Shown: positions 31,872-40,507, numbered from the stretch's first letter. The stretch: 64,000 bases of DNA from an uncultured Lachnospiraceae bacterium (GCA_910577785.1 CAJTNT010000002.1:52094-116093); one strand, 5' to 3'. Translations and numbers: made by a program. Notes: generated from the letters alone by a model not told the origin.

Positions 31872-32315
31872 ATGTCAGCGGATATCGGAGAGCAGTATGA
31901 TAAGGTTTACCGTTATTGCTATTTTAAAGTGCATGATAAGCGCCTGGCGGAGGATTTGACACAGGAGACATTTCTTCGTTATTTTATGCAGCATTCTTAT
32001 ATCCACAGAGGTAAGCAGCTGGCGTACTTATATACAATTGCACGGAATTTATGCATTGATTATTACCGCAGGCATCAGGAGGAGGGGCTGAAGGAAGAAA
32101 TTGCGGAGAATCCGATGGAAGGTGTGGAAAACTCCCTGCAATTGCGGATGGCGGTGGAAAAACTGCCGGAAAGGATGCAGGAGCTGATTTTGCTGCGGTA
32201 CGTGAACGAAGTTTCCATAAAAGAGATCTGTAGGATTATGGGAATGTCAAGAAGCAGTATCTATCGGATGGAACAAGAGGCACTGGAACGTTTGAGGAAA
32301 ATGCTGTCTGTTTAA
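31872..32315 (+). CDS. ECF-type RNA polymerase sigma factor
   Basis: The 147-residue protein has sigma region 2 (DKRLAEDLTQETFLRYF and YLYTIARNLCIDYYRRH, residues about 20-70) and region 4 (LPERMQELILLRYVNEVSIKEICRIMG, about 95-130). It lacks regions 1 and 3, as in extracytoplasmic-function sigma factors. It is the first gene of a four-gene plus-strand group with an ABC exporter. There is no classical zinc anti-sigma; the next gene is a membrane protein with a charged cytoplasmic start and could fill that role. A site AGGGGGAGCGGC precedes the ATG. Confidence 0.92.
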   Translation: MSADIGEQYDKVYRYCYFKVHDKRLAEDLTQETFLRYFMQHSYIHRGKQLAYLYTIARNLCIDYYRRHQEEGLKEEIAENPMEGVENSLQLRMAVEKLPERMQELILLRYVNEVSIKEICRIMGMSRSSIYRMEQEALERLRKMLSV

Positions 32316-32388
32316 AAAAGGCAAGAGTGCAAGCGTTGGGGCGAGGAAAATGCTGTATCATAAATCAGATATGAAGGAGCAGAAAAAT

Positions 32389-33228
32389 ATGGAATTATCA
32401 AAAAGGGAATTAAAAAGGGAACTGAAAAGAAAGCGGCAGGGTTTTTATCCCGTTGAGCCGCCGAAGGGGAAAAAAGAGTTTTTAAGCCATTTGCCTTATC
32501 CGCAGGCGTCTCCTTGGGAGACGGTATGGGTGCAGGTAGCCTATATCCATAAATCTGTTTGGGTGTTTTCCGCGCTGTTGGTGATAGCAGCTCTGTTGGC
32601 AGGGCCAGCTGTTCTGGGGGATGGAGCCGAGGAGGCAAGGGCTCTTGGAAATGGCATAGGGCAGGCAGCCGTTCCTGAAAATGGCCTGGTGGCAGGTGGG
32701 GAAGGCTACCGGTGGCTTTGGAGCATTTCGGCAGTTATGCCAGCGCTGGCTCTCCTGGCGGTAATGGAAACTTTCCGCTCCAGTGCATACGGCATGGCAG
32801 AAATGGAAATGGCGGCGAAGCACAGCCTTCCACAGGTACTGTTGGTCCGTATGCTCGCGATTGGAGCCGTAGATTTTGGCCTGTCCCTGCTGGGCGCCTC
32901 ATTGGCCGTCCAAGGGACAGGGCTAGGCTGGCCGAGGGCGCTGGTGTATCTGTTTGTCCCCTGGCTGTGTACCTGTGTCCTGTCCCTGCAGGCACAGAAA
33001 TACCGACGGGGGCGGGAGGCAGCGTGGTATGGTATGATCTGTGCGGCTGCGGTAAGCTTTGCAGGCACGTATGGCATGGGGTACAGAGAAATTATTTATG
33101 GAAAACAGGGTTTTTTCCTTTGGCTTGCGGCATTTGTGGTGTTTTTGCTTGTATGGATCCGGCAGATGCAGGGTATTTGGCGCAAGGCAGAGGTGTGGAA
33201 AGGGGCAGGCACATGGAACTTATCTTAG
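32389..33228 (+). CDS. Membrane protein of the sigma/ABC operon
   Basis: The start is taken at 32389 (MELSKRELKRELKRKRQ), with AAGGAG nine bases upstream; ATGs at 32350 and 32371 lie before that site. The 279-residue protein has a basic N-terminal tail of about 60 residues, then six hydrophobic segments (about residues 60-80, 105-125, 155-180, 185-205, 215-235 and 240-260). No catalytic motif is visible. The position between a sigma factor and an ABC ATPase (16-base overlap with the latter) suggests a permease-like or anti-sigma function. I do not recognise the family. Confidence 0.8.
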   Translation: MELSKRELKRELKRKRQGFYPVEPPKGKKEFLSHLPYPQASPWETVWVQVAYIHKSVWVFSALLVIAALLAGPAVLGDGAEEARALGNGIGQAAVPENGLVAGGEGYRWLWSISAVMPALALLAVMETFRSSAYGMAEMEMAAKHSLPQVLLVRMLAIGAVDFGLSLLGASLAVQGTGLGWPRALVYLFVPWLCTCVLSLQAQKYRRGREAAWYGMICAAAVSFAGTYGMGYREIIYGKQGFFLWLAAFVVFLLVWIRQMQGIWRKAEVWKGAGTWNLS

Positions 33229-34070
33229 ACCGCATCACAAAACAATACAAAAACAAAATCGCTGTCGACCGCATTTCCCTGACAATGCAAAAGGGGATTT
33301 ATGGTCTTTTGGGGGCAAATGGTGCAGGCAAGACGACGCTTATGCGTATGATCTGCGGCATTTTAAGGCCGGACAGTGGGGAGATTTTTTATGACGGCAT
33401 GCACGTGGGGGAAGAAGGATATCGCAATATGCTGGGCTATCTGCCCCAGGAGTTTGGCTATTACCCGGAATTTACGGCGGCAGATTTCCTGCTGTATCTG
33501 GCCGCGCTCAAAGGGATTCCCCGCAGGCGGGCAAAGGAGAAGGCGGCGGGGCTGTTGGAAAGCGTAGGGCTGGGGTCTGTGGCCAGCAAGAAGGTGAAGG
33601 CCTTTTCCGGGGGCATGCGGCAGCGCCTGGGCATCGCCCAAGCCCTTCTGAACAATCCGCGCATCCTTATCCTGGATGAGCCGACCGCCGGGCTGGATCC
33701 CAAGGAGCGCGTAAAATTCCGCAACTTAATTTCTGAACTGGGGAAGGAGCGGATTGTGCTGCTGTCCACCCATATTGTATCGGATGTGGAACATATTGCG
33801 GACGTTATCCTGGTGATGAAGGATGGGGCGATCAAGCATCAGGGCAGCCTGGGGCAGATTATCCAGGCGGTGGAGGGGAAAGTATGGGAATGCAGGGCGG
33901 ATGAGCCGTTGGCAAAAGCCCTGGCAGAGAAATATCCGGTACTGAATATCCGTAAGGAAGACGGGGGCGCCTGCCTGCGGATGGTATGCCCGCAGAAGCC
34001 GCTTCAATCTGCATGGAACGCGGAGGCTACATTAGAAGATTTGTACCTATATTATTTCCGCGAGCAATGA
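33213..34070 (+). CDS. ABC transporter ATP-binding protein (CcmA type)
   Basis: Translation begins at ATG 33213 (MELILDRITKQYKN), inside the end of the membrane-protein gene, not at the far upstream ATG of the same frame. The 285-residue ATPase has Walker A GANGAGKTT, Q-loop LGYLPQEFGYYPEF, signature FSGGMRQRLG, Walker B ILILDEPTAGLDP and a switch His in STHIVSDVEH. The C-terminal 70 residues are an exporter-type extension. It pairs with the membrane proteins on either side as an ABC-2 exporter of unknown substrate. Confidence 0.93.
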   Translation: MELILDRITKQYKNKIAVDRISLTMQKGIYGLLGANGAGKTTLMRMICGILRPDSGEIFYDGMHVGEEGYRNMLGYLPQEFGYYPEFTAADFLLYLAALKGIPRRRAKEKAAGLLESVGLGSVASKKVKAFSGGMRQRLGIAQALLNNPRILILDEPTAGLDPKERVKFRNLISELGKERIVLLSTHIVSDVEHIADVILVMKDGAIKHQGSLGQIIQAVEGKVWECRADEPLAKALAEKYPVLNIRKEDGGACLRMVCPQKPLQSAWNAEATLEDLYLYYFREQ

Positions 34071-34189
34071 GGAAAATAGCCATATTTACATGGATATTTG
34101 AGGAAGGCCGCGAGAAGCAAAGATTCCGTTGCCTGCAGCGGAGTCTTTGGTTTGTACGAGTAGGATTTAGGGATGGGAGGCGAAATCGA

Positions 34190-35221
34190 ATGAAGGAATT
34201 GTTAAGTTTAATCGGTTATGAATATAAGAAAATAGGTAAGCGCCGTTTCGTATGGGCAGCGCTGGCAACCGTGCTTGCAGGGGCGTTGGTATGGGGTTTG
34301 CCCAGGGGCGATGCGGAAATAGAAGAGAGAGGGGTGGCAAGCCAATGCTATATGCTCTTGGAAGGTATGCTTGGCAAAGTGGATTACCAGGGCATGGACG
34401 ATGCGGATTTCTATCACGCCCATGCGCAGATGCTGGAGGGTCTTTATCAGAGTGAGAAGCTTTCGTCAGGGGAAATTGCCTGCCACAGGCAGGAACTTTC
34501 ACAGGTGGAGAAACCTTTTTTCCGTGGCGGGATATTGGGATTTGAGAAATATTTCAGTATGCAGGGCGCCCTTGGCCTGGCAATTGCCTTCGTGGTTGCC
34601 ATCTGCCTGGCGCCAATATTTTCCAATGAATATGCCTCCCATATGGACGCCCTGATCCTCACCTCGCGCTATGGCAAGAATAAAGCCATACTTGCAAAGC
34701 TGCTGACGGGCTTTACCCTTGCTGTGGGAATTACGGTTCTGTGCCTGGGCGCTGTCCTGCTGGAATTGTCTGCCAGCTATGGATTCCATGGCTGGGATCT
34801 CCCTGTGCAGGCCTGCCGGACAGGCTTTCCCTCAAGCATTCCCATCCATATGCTGCAGATGCTGGGGATATCTGTAGGATGCGCAGTCAGTGCATCCTGC
34901 ATGGTTGCCGCGGTGGTGATGTTCTGCTCTGCAAAAATAAAAAGCAGCTTCCGGGTAATCATCGTAAGCATGATCTTTATTCTTCTTCCGGAACTGCTGA
35001 TTTACACTGTCTATGAGAAACGCCCATGGTTTATGTTTATGAACAGCATGCCTGCCAGTATGATGTATCCGGGCGGGCTTATCTCCTGTCGGCTGTTCTC
35101 CATTGGCGGCCATTACTTGTATTTCTTCCAGGCAGTCCCCGTGGCGTACTTGTTTTTCATGGTAGTTTTTGGCGTATGGGGACATTATTGTTTTCGGAAC
35201 CATCAAGTTTCGTCCTCATAA
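34190..35221 (+). CDS. ABC-2 type permease-like membrane protein
   Basis: ATG at 34190 (MKELLSLIGYEYKKIGKRRF) follows GGGAGGCGAAATC. The 343-residue protein has one helix near the N-terminus (VWAALATVLAGALVWGL), an extracytoplasmic region of about 120 residues, then five more hydrophobic helices, the ABC-2 permease layout. The motif FSNEYASHMDALILTSRYGK between helices 2 and 3 is typical of exporter permeases that contact the ATPase. It is the last gene of the operon and is followed by a terminator. Confidence 0.88.
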   Translation: MKELLSLIGYEYKKIGKRRFVWAALATVLAGALVWGLPRGDAEIEERGVASQCYMLLEGMLGKVDYQGMDDADFYHAHAQMLEGLYQSEKLSSGEIACHRQELSQVEKPFFRGGILGFEKYFSMQGALGLAIAFVVAICLAPIFSNEYASHMDALILTSRYGKNKAILAKLLTGFTLAVGITVLCLGAVLLELSASYGFHGWDLPVQACRTGFPSSIPIHMLQMLGISVGCAVSASCMVAAVVMFCSAKIKSSFRVIIVSMIFILLPELLIYTVYEKRPWFMFMNSMPASMMYPGGLISCRLFSIGGHYLYFFQAVPVAYLFFMVVFGVWGHYCFRNHQVSSS

Positions 35222-35290
35222 AATGGCTACCTCCTACGACCATAGGAGATAGCCTGCGCAACTCATAAACCTTGTTTGGTTGAGGAAACG

Positions 35291-35318
35291 AGGATGTTTT
35301 TAGCATCCTTGTTTTTAT
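35291..35318 (+). terminator. Terminator of the sigma/ABC operon
   Basis: AGGATG (35291-35296) pairs with CATCCT (35304-35309) and is followed by TGTTTTTATT. Confidence 0.75.
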
Positions 35319-35337
35319 TATGTAGTAAAAGCATGAT

Positions 35338-35685
35338 TCAGGAAAAATATTCCTGCAGCACGGAGTTAAACAGCTGCTCATCCTCCATGCGTTTCTGTTC
35401 CTGCGCGATTTGCTGGTAGGGCTCTGCCTCTTGGCGCTGCCCCCGTGCCTGCTCCCTCTCCGCGCTGTTTTTCTCAGCCGCCTCTTCCGCTTCCTCTTCT
35501 TCGCTCATCACCACATCCACATAAGCTTGTATATTCTCCGCAATACTCCCAAGGCTCTTATTCAGCCTTTTTATCTGCCTTAAAATCCTTGCAAGGTAAA
35601 ATAGCAGGATTAGCCCTGCTAAAACTGCGCCTGCGGTTCCTAAAGCCCATCGGTAAGTCTGTGCAAACTGTAAAAATTCTTCCAT
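35338..35685 (-). CDS. Membrane-anchored coiled-coil protein (115 aa)
   Basis: AGAAGGAGGACAAGCC precedes the ATG. One membrane helix (about residues 14-33, ALGTAGAVLAGLILLFYLA) is followed by a basic stretch and a long Glu/Gln/Arg-rich cytoplasmic coiled coil. The C-terminus ends SVLQEYFS. It resembles many small DivIVA-like or unknown membrane-tethered proteins, but no family can be assigned. It is monocistronic and convergent with the ABC operon. Confidence 0.75.
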   Translation of the reverse strand: MEEFLQFAQTYRWALGTAGAVLAGLILLFYLARILRQIKRLNKSLGSIAENIQAYVDVVMSEEEEAEEAAEKNSAEREQARGQRQEAEPYQQIAQEQKRMEDEQLFNSVLQEYFS

Positions 35686-35987
35686 TGGCTTGTCCTCCTT
35701 CTGCCTAAAATGAAGTAACCGCTCCGCATTTCTCCGTCAGGTTTACAGAATTGCCGCATGAGATGAAAAGCTGCGGAATGGTTACCGTTGCCAAAATAAA
35801 AGTTCCAGTCCTATTATAAAGTCTGCACCCCATTCTGTGAAGTGCTTTGCGGGCTTTTTTCATCGCATGTTTCGCCAACATTTGCCCTTTTGCCACTCTT
35901 GACAATTTCCCATAAGGGTATAATAATAAGATCAGGCAATGGATGGCCTGTAATGCCATCCCTAAAATATCAAAGTGGAGGATTCCC
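35686..35987. other. Divergent intergenic region before murG
   Basis: It contains an imperfect stem-loop, GTAACC-N3-CCGCA (35715-35728) with TGCGG-N3-GGTTAC (35772-35785). Further right, TTGACA (35899-35904) with TATAAT (35919-35924) only 14 bases away or AATAAT at 17 bases could be the murG promoter. No gene is visible. Confidence 0.45.
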
Positions 35988-37058
35988 ATGAAAAAAATCG
36001 TTTTGACAGGCGGCGGAACCGCTGGCCACGTTACCCCCAATATTGCTCTCCTTCCGCGTCTGAAGGAATTGGGCTATGAGATCCATTATATCGGCTCCTA
36101 TGACGGAATGGAGCGGAAGCTGATTGAGCAGTGCAAGATCCCCTATTATGGGATTTCTTCCGGCAAGCTGCGCCGCTATTTTGACTGGAAGAATTTTTCA
36201 GATCCTTTTAAGGTAATCAAAGGCTATGGCCAGGCGCGCCGCCTGCTGAAAAAGCTAAAGCCGGACGTAGTATTTTCCAAAGGCGGTTTTGTTTCCGTTC
36301 CGGTCGTCTTGGCGGCCAAGCGCCGTAAAATTCCGGCTATTATCCATGAATCCGATATCACGCCAGGCCTGGCCAACAAACTTGCCATCCCCAATGCCAG
36401 CAAGGTCTGCTGCAATTTCCCGGAAACCATGAATTACCTACCCAAAGAAAAGGCTGTGCTGACAGGCTCCCCTATCCGCCAGGAACTGCTGTCTGGCGAC
36501 AAGTCCCGCGGCCTTGCATACTGTGGCTTTACGCCAGGCAAGCCCGTCATCTTGATTATCGGCGGCAGCGCAGGCTCCCAGTTTATCAATGAATTGGTGC
36601 GCCATATCCTGCCCGATTTGCTGAAAACCTACCAGGTTGTCCACCTCTGCGGCAAAGGCAAGCTGGACGATTCCCTGAAAGCCACCCAGGGCTACGCCCA
36701 GTTTGAGTACATCAACCAGGAACTGCGCGATATCTTCGCTATGGCAGATATTGTGATTTCCAGAGCCGGCGCAAATGCTATCTGTGAGCTGTTGGCGCTG
36801 CGCAAGCCCAATATACTTATCCCCCTTTCTGCCGCAGCCAGCCGCGGCGACCAAATCCTAAATGCCCACTCTTTCGAAAAGCAGGGCTTTAGCATGGTGA
36901 TCGAGGAGGAAAATTTAAGCGATGTGGTTCTGCTTAAAGCCATTCAGGAATTATTCCAGAGCCGTGATAAGTATATAGACGCCATGTCCCGCAGCAAACA
37001 GTTTAATTCTGTAGAAACTGTCGTTCAATTAATAGAAGAAGCTGCTAGGAAAAAATAA
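35988..37058 (+). CDS. murG: UDP-GlcNAc:lipid I GlcNAc transferase MurG
   Basis: The start at 35988 (MKKIVLTGGGTAGHVTPN) follows GGAGGATTCCC. The 356-residue GT-B glycosyltransferase has the N-terminal G-loop GGGTAGHVTPN, HESDITPGLANKL, the central GSAGSQFINE loop of the C-terminal domain, and SRAGANAICELL near the UDP-GlcNAc site. It makes lipid II at the inner membrane face. It stands alone instead of in the dcw cluster; a second copy elsewhere is possible. The Gln in LSAAASRGDQILNA matches the nucleotide-sugar contact of the family. Confidence 0.92.
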   Translation: MKKIVLTGGGTAGHVTPNIALLPRLKELGYEIHYIGSYDGMERKLIEQCKIPYYGISSGKLRRYFDWKNFSDPFKVIKGYGQARRLLKKLKPDVVFSKGGFVSVPVVLAAKRRKIPAIIHESDITPGLANKLAIPNASKVCCNFPETMNYLPKEKAVLTGSPIRQELLSGDKSRGLAYCGFTPGKPVILIIGGSAGSQFINELVRHILPDLLKTYQVVHLCGKGKLDDSLKATQGYAQFEYINQELRDIFAMADIVISRAGANAICELLALRKPNILIPLSAAASRGDQILNAHSFEKQGFSMVIEEENLSDVVLLKAIQELFQSRDKYIDAMSRSKQFNSVETVVQLIEEAARKK

Positions 37059-37077
37059 GTAGTTGAGCATACTTTTT

Positions 37078-37235
37078 GGCCATACGGGGCGCTGCGGAAG
37101 CGGGGAGGCCGCAACAGAAACGCGCTCTCGCTCCGATCGGGATGTAGCAGTACTAAGCTCGAAAACACCTCGCTAAGTACTGACATCCCTTTAGGGTTTC
37201 TTTATGCGGCCTCCCCGCTTCCTCCGCTGTAGGTT
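37078..37235 (+). repeat. Structured palindromic repeat, second full-length copy
   Basis: The outer stem GAAGCGGGGAGGCCGC (37097-37112) is perfectly complementary to 37206-37221. The central stem GGGATGT (37139-37145) pairs with ACATCCC (37183-37189) and continues CAGTACT/AGTACTG. The joining arms carry CAGAAACGCG and GGGTTTCTTTATGC. Compared with the 22.1 kb copy, stem positions differ as pairs (for example T-A to C-G). It begins right after murG. Confidence 0.85.
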
Positions 37236-37261
37236 GAGAACGGTTACACTTCCTTGCATGG

Positions 37262-37545
37262 GAACAACGTTCCTGCGCCGTAGCATACTTCGCTAGGAAT
37301 GGAGAAGTATTGTATTTTGTTGTGTGAGAATAACGTTCCTTCTCTGCAGCATTTGTCACTATGAATAGAGAAATATTGTATTTTCTTACATTAGAACGAC
37401 ATACCTGAGCCGTAACATTCGCTGCTATGAATGGAGAAATATTGTATTTTCTTGCAAGAGAACAATGTTCCTTCTCTGCAGCATTTGCCGCTAGGAATGG
37501 AAAGATATTGTATTTTCTTGCGAGAGAACAACGTTCCTGTTCTGT
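37262..37545. repeat. Tandem array of 66-bp units (four plus a partial fifth)
   Basis: Unit starts of the form GAACRACGTTCCT lie at 37262, 37328, 37394, 37460 and 37526, and TATTGTATTTT recurs at 37308, 37374, 37440 and 37506, giving an exact 66-bp period. Units diverge by substitutions only. Each has GTTCCT...AGGAAT arms that could fold. There is no open frame across the array, and no unique spacers, so it is not a CRISPR. Confidence 0.9.
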
Positions 37546-37684
37546 AAAAAGTTAAGAGAACTTTTATGTAATGTGCGGTTTGCTTTTTACAATATGATGT
37601 TCCGTGGCCGTTGACAGCTGGTTTGGGGAAGCCAACCCCCTAAGCAGACAATTTAGGGGCGGTTTTAGTGGAGGCAAAATCCAG

Positions 37685-37770
37685 CGCTTAGGGAGGCTGC
37701 GCGCGAAGGCTTTCCTGAGCGTGCATTGTACAGTTCTACGTTATCTATCGGGGAAAGGCCTCCCTTAGCG
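37685..37770. repeat. Inverted repeat framing an 86-bp palindromic element
   Basis: CGCTTAGGGAGGC (37685-37697) and GCCTCCCTTAGCG (37758-37770) are complementary except one position; inside, AAGGCTTTCC pairs with GGGAAAGGCC. It adjoins the 61-bp array. It has no coding capacity. Confidence 0.7.
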
Positions 37771-37978
37771 ATTAGTTTGCCGGAACGTTGCCCCGTCTGT
37801 GTGGGGGTTTGCTTGCCTAAACCAGCGTCCGATAAGTATGCCAGAACATTGCCCCGTCTGTGTGGGGGTTTGCTTGCCTAAACCAGCCTCCGATAAGTTT
37901 GCTGGAACGTAACCCCGTCTGTGTGGGGGTTTGCTTGCCCAAACCAGCCTCCGATAAGTACGCCAAAACGCTGCCCCA
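37770..37978. repeat. Tandem array of 61-bp units (about 3.4 copies)
   Basis: GTCTGTGTGGGGGTTTGCTT recurs at 37795, 37856 and 37917, an exact 61-bp spacing, flanked by partial copies. Each unit contains CCCC...GGGG and GGTTT...AAACC arms. Because 61 is not a multiple of three, the array does not code for a repeated peptide. Confidence 0.9.
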
Positions 37979-38040
37979 TGAAATATTTCCCAACAAAATC
38001 CCCAGCCAAAGTAACACGATCCGCTGTCAAAGTTTTTCTT

Positions 38041-38066
38041 TACATTTCCCCCGAAAAGGACGATAA
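38041..38066 (+). promoter_or_regulatory. Weak sigma-28-like promoter before yaaR
   Basis: TACA (38041-38044), 14 bases, GACGATAA (38059-38066) resembles TAAA-N15-GCCGATAA with one mismatch in each box and a spacer one base short. Confidence 0.3.
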
Positions 38067-38118
38067 TAAAGGTATGGAATAGTTGCACCAAAATACATTA
38101 CGAAAGGCAGGTGATTCC

Positions 38119-38559
38119 ATGGCACTGAAAGTAGATCCAATTACTGCTGTCCAGCCCACGGAGGCTACGCAGCCCGCAGAAAAAGGCGATGGAAGCTTCA
38201 AATTTACCCTGACGAGCCACATCGAAGAGACGGAGCTCCAGGAAAAGCTCAACGGCCTGATGACCGATATAACTGCCCAGGGCGAGAAGCTGGCTGAGCA
38301 TATGGACATCCGGGACATGAAGAAATATCGGGAACTGGTCAAAGATTTTATGAACGAGGTCATCAACCGTTCCCACAAGTTCTCCAGGGAGAATTTCCTT
38401 GACCGCCGAGGCCGTCATAGGGTGTATGGCATTGTGAAGCTGGTGGATAAGAATCTGGATGAGCTTGCCAGCGAACTGGTTAAGGACGAGAAAGACCATC
38501 TTGCAATTTTGAGCAAAGTAGGGGAAATCCGGGGGCTGCTTCTGGATATTTCTACCTGA
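38119..38559 (+). CDS. yaaR: YaaR family protein (DUF327)
   Basis: ATG at 38119 (MALKVDPITAV) has AGGCAGGTG upstream. The 146-residue soluble helical protein carries the family core HMDIRDMKKYRELVKDFMNEV and RGRHRVYGIVKLVDKNLDEL. Its function is unknown. In Bacillus it precedes holB in the same order as here, so it is probably co-expressed with replication and RNA-processing genes. The gap to holB is 13 bases. Confidence 0.9.
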   Translation: MALKVDPITAVQPTEATQPAEKGDGSFKFTLTSHIEETELQEKLNGLMTDITAQGEKLAEHMDIRDMKKYRELVKDFMNEVINRSHKFSRENFLDRRGRHRVYGIVKLVDKNLDELASELVKDEKDHLAILSKVGEIRGLLLDIST

Positions 38560-38572
38560 GAGGGGGGATATT

Positions 38573-39562
38573 ATGGCAGGTTTTTCAAGCATCATAGGAC
38601 ATGAACAGATTATAGGGCATCTGCAGAATGCCATTTCCATGCATAAAGTTTCCCATGCCTATATTTTCAGCGGGCCAGACAAATCAGGGAAGATGGCATT
38701 GGCCAAAAGCTTTGCCATGGCGCTGCAGTGCGAACGGAATGAGACGGAGGGGTGTATGGAATGCCATTCCTGCAAGCAGGCGCTGTCTGGGAACCAGCCA
38801 GACATCATTTACCTGCGCCATGAAAAGCCGAATACGATTTCTGTGGACGATATCCGCCGCCAGGTTAACCAGGATATTGCCATTAAGCCATATGCATCCC
38901 CCTATAAAATATATATTATTGATGAGGCAGAGAAGATGAACCAGCAGGCGCAGAACGCCCTCCTTAAGACGATAGAGGAGCCGCCGGCCTATGCGGTCAT
39001 CCTGCTTTTGACTGCCAATGTGGATGTGTTTCTTCCAACCATCCGCTCCCGGTGCGTGACGCTGAGCCTAAAGGCCGTGCCTAACAGCCAGATCCGGGAA
39101 TTCCTGATGCGGGAATACCAGGCGCCGGATTACAAGGCGGACATCTGCACGGCGTTTGCACAGGGAAATGTTGGCAAGGCCATCCAGCTGGCAGAATCGG
39201 AAGATTTTAACGAGATGAAAAAGGCCGTCCTCCAGCTGCTGAAAGAGGTCAGGCGCATGGAGCTTCATGAAATGATAGACGCAATTAAGGAATTGGGCGT
39301 CTATAAGCTTGTAATTAATGACTGTTTTGACCTGATGATGGTCTGGTATCGGGACGTTCTGCTCTATAAAGCCACATCCGACGCCAATCTGCTGATTTTC
39401 CGTGAAGAAGTCCATGACATTAAGCGCCAGGCAAGCCAGAGCTCTTATGAGGGAATTGGCATTATTATCCAATCCCTGGAGACAGCCAAACACCGCCTGG
39501 ACGCCAATGTGAATTTTGATTTGACAATGGAACTGCTATTAGATAAAATTAAGGAGAATTAA
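38573..39562 (+). CDS. holB: DNA polymerase III delta-prime subunit
   Basis: The 329-residue clamp-loader subunit has a degenerate P-loop GPDKSGKMALAK, a zinc module CMECHSCKQ with the preceding Cys near residue 53, IYIIDEAEKMNQQAQNALLKTIEEPP and the conserved SRC in TIRSRCVTL. It opens the sliding clamp with DnaX and HolA. The loss of the normal P-loop Thr/Ser is usual for delta-prime. The ribosome site is GAGAGGGGGATATT. Confidence 0.95.
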   Translation: MAGFSSIIGHEQIIGHLQNAISMHKVSHAYIFSGPDKSGKMALAKSFAMALQCERNETEGCMECHSCKQALSGNQPDIIYLRHEKPNTISVDDIRRQVNQDIAIKPYASPYKIYIIDEAEKMNQQAQNALLKTIEEPPAYAVILLLTANVDVFLPTIRSRCVTLSLKAVPNSQIREFLMREYQAPDYKADICTAFAQGNVGKAIQLAESEDFNEMKKAVLQLLKEVRRMELHEMIDAIKELGVYKLVINDCFDLMMVWYRDVLLYKATSDANLLIFREEVHDIKRQASQSSYEGIGIIIQSLETAKHRLDANVNFDLTMELLLDKIKEN

Positions 39563-39589
39563 GCGAATAAAAATAGAATGGAGAAAAGT

Positions 39590-40489
39590 ATGGTAAAAGT
39601 GATTGGTGTCAGGTTCCGCACGGCGGGGAAGATATATTACTTTGATCCGAAGGATTTTGAGGTCTCCGCAGGCAGCCATGTGATTGTGGAGACTGCCCGG
39701 GGCGTAGAATATGGCACGGTTATGATGGGAGTAAAGGAACTTGCGGAGGATAAGGTGGTGCAGCCTTTAAAGCCGGTCATCCGCATGGCGACACAGGAGG
39801 ATGAGAAGACGGAAGCCTTCAACCGCATCCGGGAGAAGGAAGCCTTTAAAATCTGCAAGGAGAAAATTAAGAAGCACCAGATGGAAATGAAACTGGTGGA
39901 TGCAGAATATACATTTGACAATAATAAGCTGCTGTTTTATTTTACGGCGGATGGGAGGATTGATTTCCGAGAATTGGTAAAGGATCTGGCTTCCGTGTTC
40001 CGCACGAGGATTGAGCTGCGCCAGATTGGGGTGCGGGACGAAACGAAAATCCTCGGTGGGATTGGTATTTGCGGAAGACCCCTCTGCTGCCATACCTTTT
40101 TGGCGGAATTTGCGCCGGTGTCGATTAAGATGGCCAAGGAGCAGAATCTCTCCTTGAACCCGGCAAAGATTTCAGGAGTCTGCGGGAGGCTGATGTGCTG
40201 CCTCAAGAATGAAGAAGAGACTTATGAGTACCTCAACAGCCGCCTGCCGAATGTGGGCGACTATGTGACGACTGTGGACAAGCTCAAGGGGGAAGTACAC
40301 AGTGTAAGCGTGTTGCGGCAGATGGTGAAGGTAATCGTGGAAGTGGATGACGAGAAGGAAATCCGGGAATATAAGGCGGATGAAGTGCGTTTCCGGCCGC
40401 GGCGCAGGCGGGAGCAGCCCAAAGTATCGGCAGAGGAAATGAAGGAACTGTCTGTATTGGAGGATAAGGGGAAATCTAAGATTGATTGA
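39590..40489 (+). CDS. ricT: RicT/YaaT, PSP1-domain protein
   Basis: The start is set at 39590 (MVKVIGVRFRTAG) because GGAG lies seven bases before it; the ATG at 39578 has no site. The 299-residue protein has a PSP1 C-terminal domain and the cysteine sets GRPLCCHTF and CGRLMCCLKNEEETYEY. These bind an Fe-S cluster in the Bacillus RicA-RicF-RicT complex, which supports RNase Y-dependent mRNA processing and differentiation. It is in the conserved holB-ricT order. The yabA gene that follows in Bacillus is missing here. Confidence 0.93.
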   Translation: MVKVIGVRFRTAGKIYYFDPKDFEVSAGSHVIVETARGVEYGTVMMGVKELAEDKVVQPLKPVIRMATQEDEKTEAFNRIREKEAFKICKEKIKKHQMEMKLVDAEYTFDNNKLLFYFTADGRIDFRELVKDLASVFRTRIELRQIGVRDETKILGGIGICGRPLCCHTFLAEFAPVSIKMAKEQNLSLNPAKISGVCGRLMCCLKNEEETYEYLNSRLPNVGDYVTTVDKLKGEVHSVSVLRQMVKVIVEVDDEKEIREYKADEVRFRPRRRREQPKVSAEEMKELSVLEDKGKSKID

Positions 40490-40507
40490 TCTGCGGGAGG
40501 GGAAGGC

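Noticed and set aside
37153..37359. 68-codon minus-strand ORF in the structured repeat
   Set aside because: It runs through the palindromic element and the 66-bp array and has no protein-like composition or ribosome site.
37262..37978. CRISPR array
   Set aside because: Whole 66-bp and 61-bp units repeat head to tail without unique spacers, and no cas genes are near.
37765..38091. 108-codon minus-strand ORF across the 61-bp array
   Set aside because: The unit length is not a multiple of three, so each repeat is read in another frame, and there is no ribosome site. The open frame is an accident of the repeat sequence.
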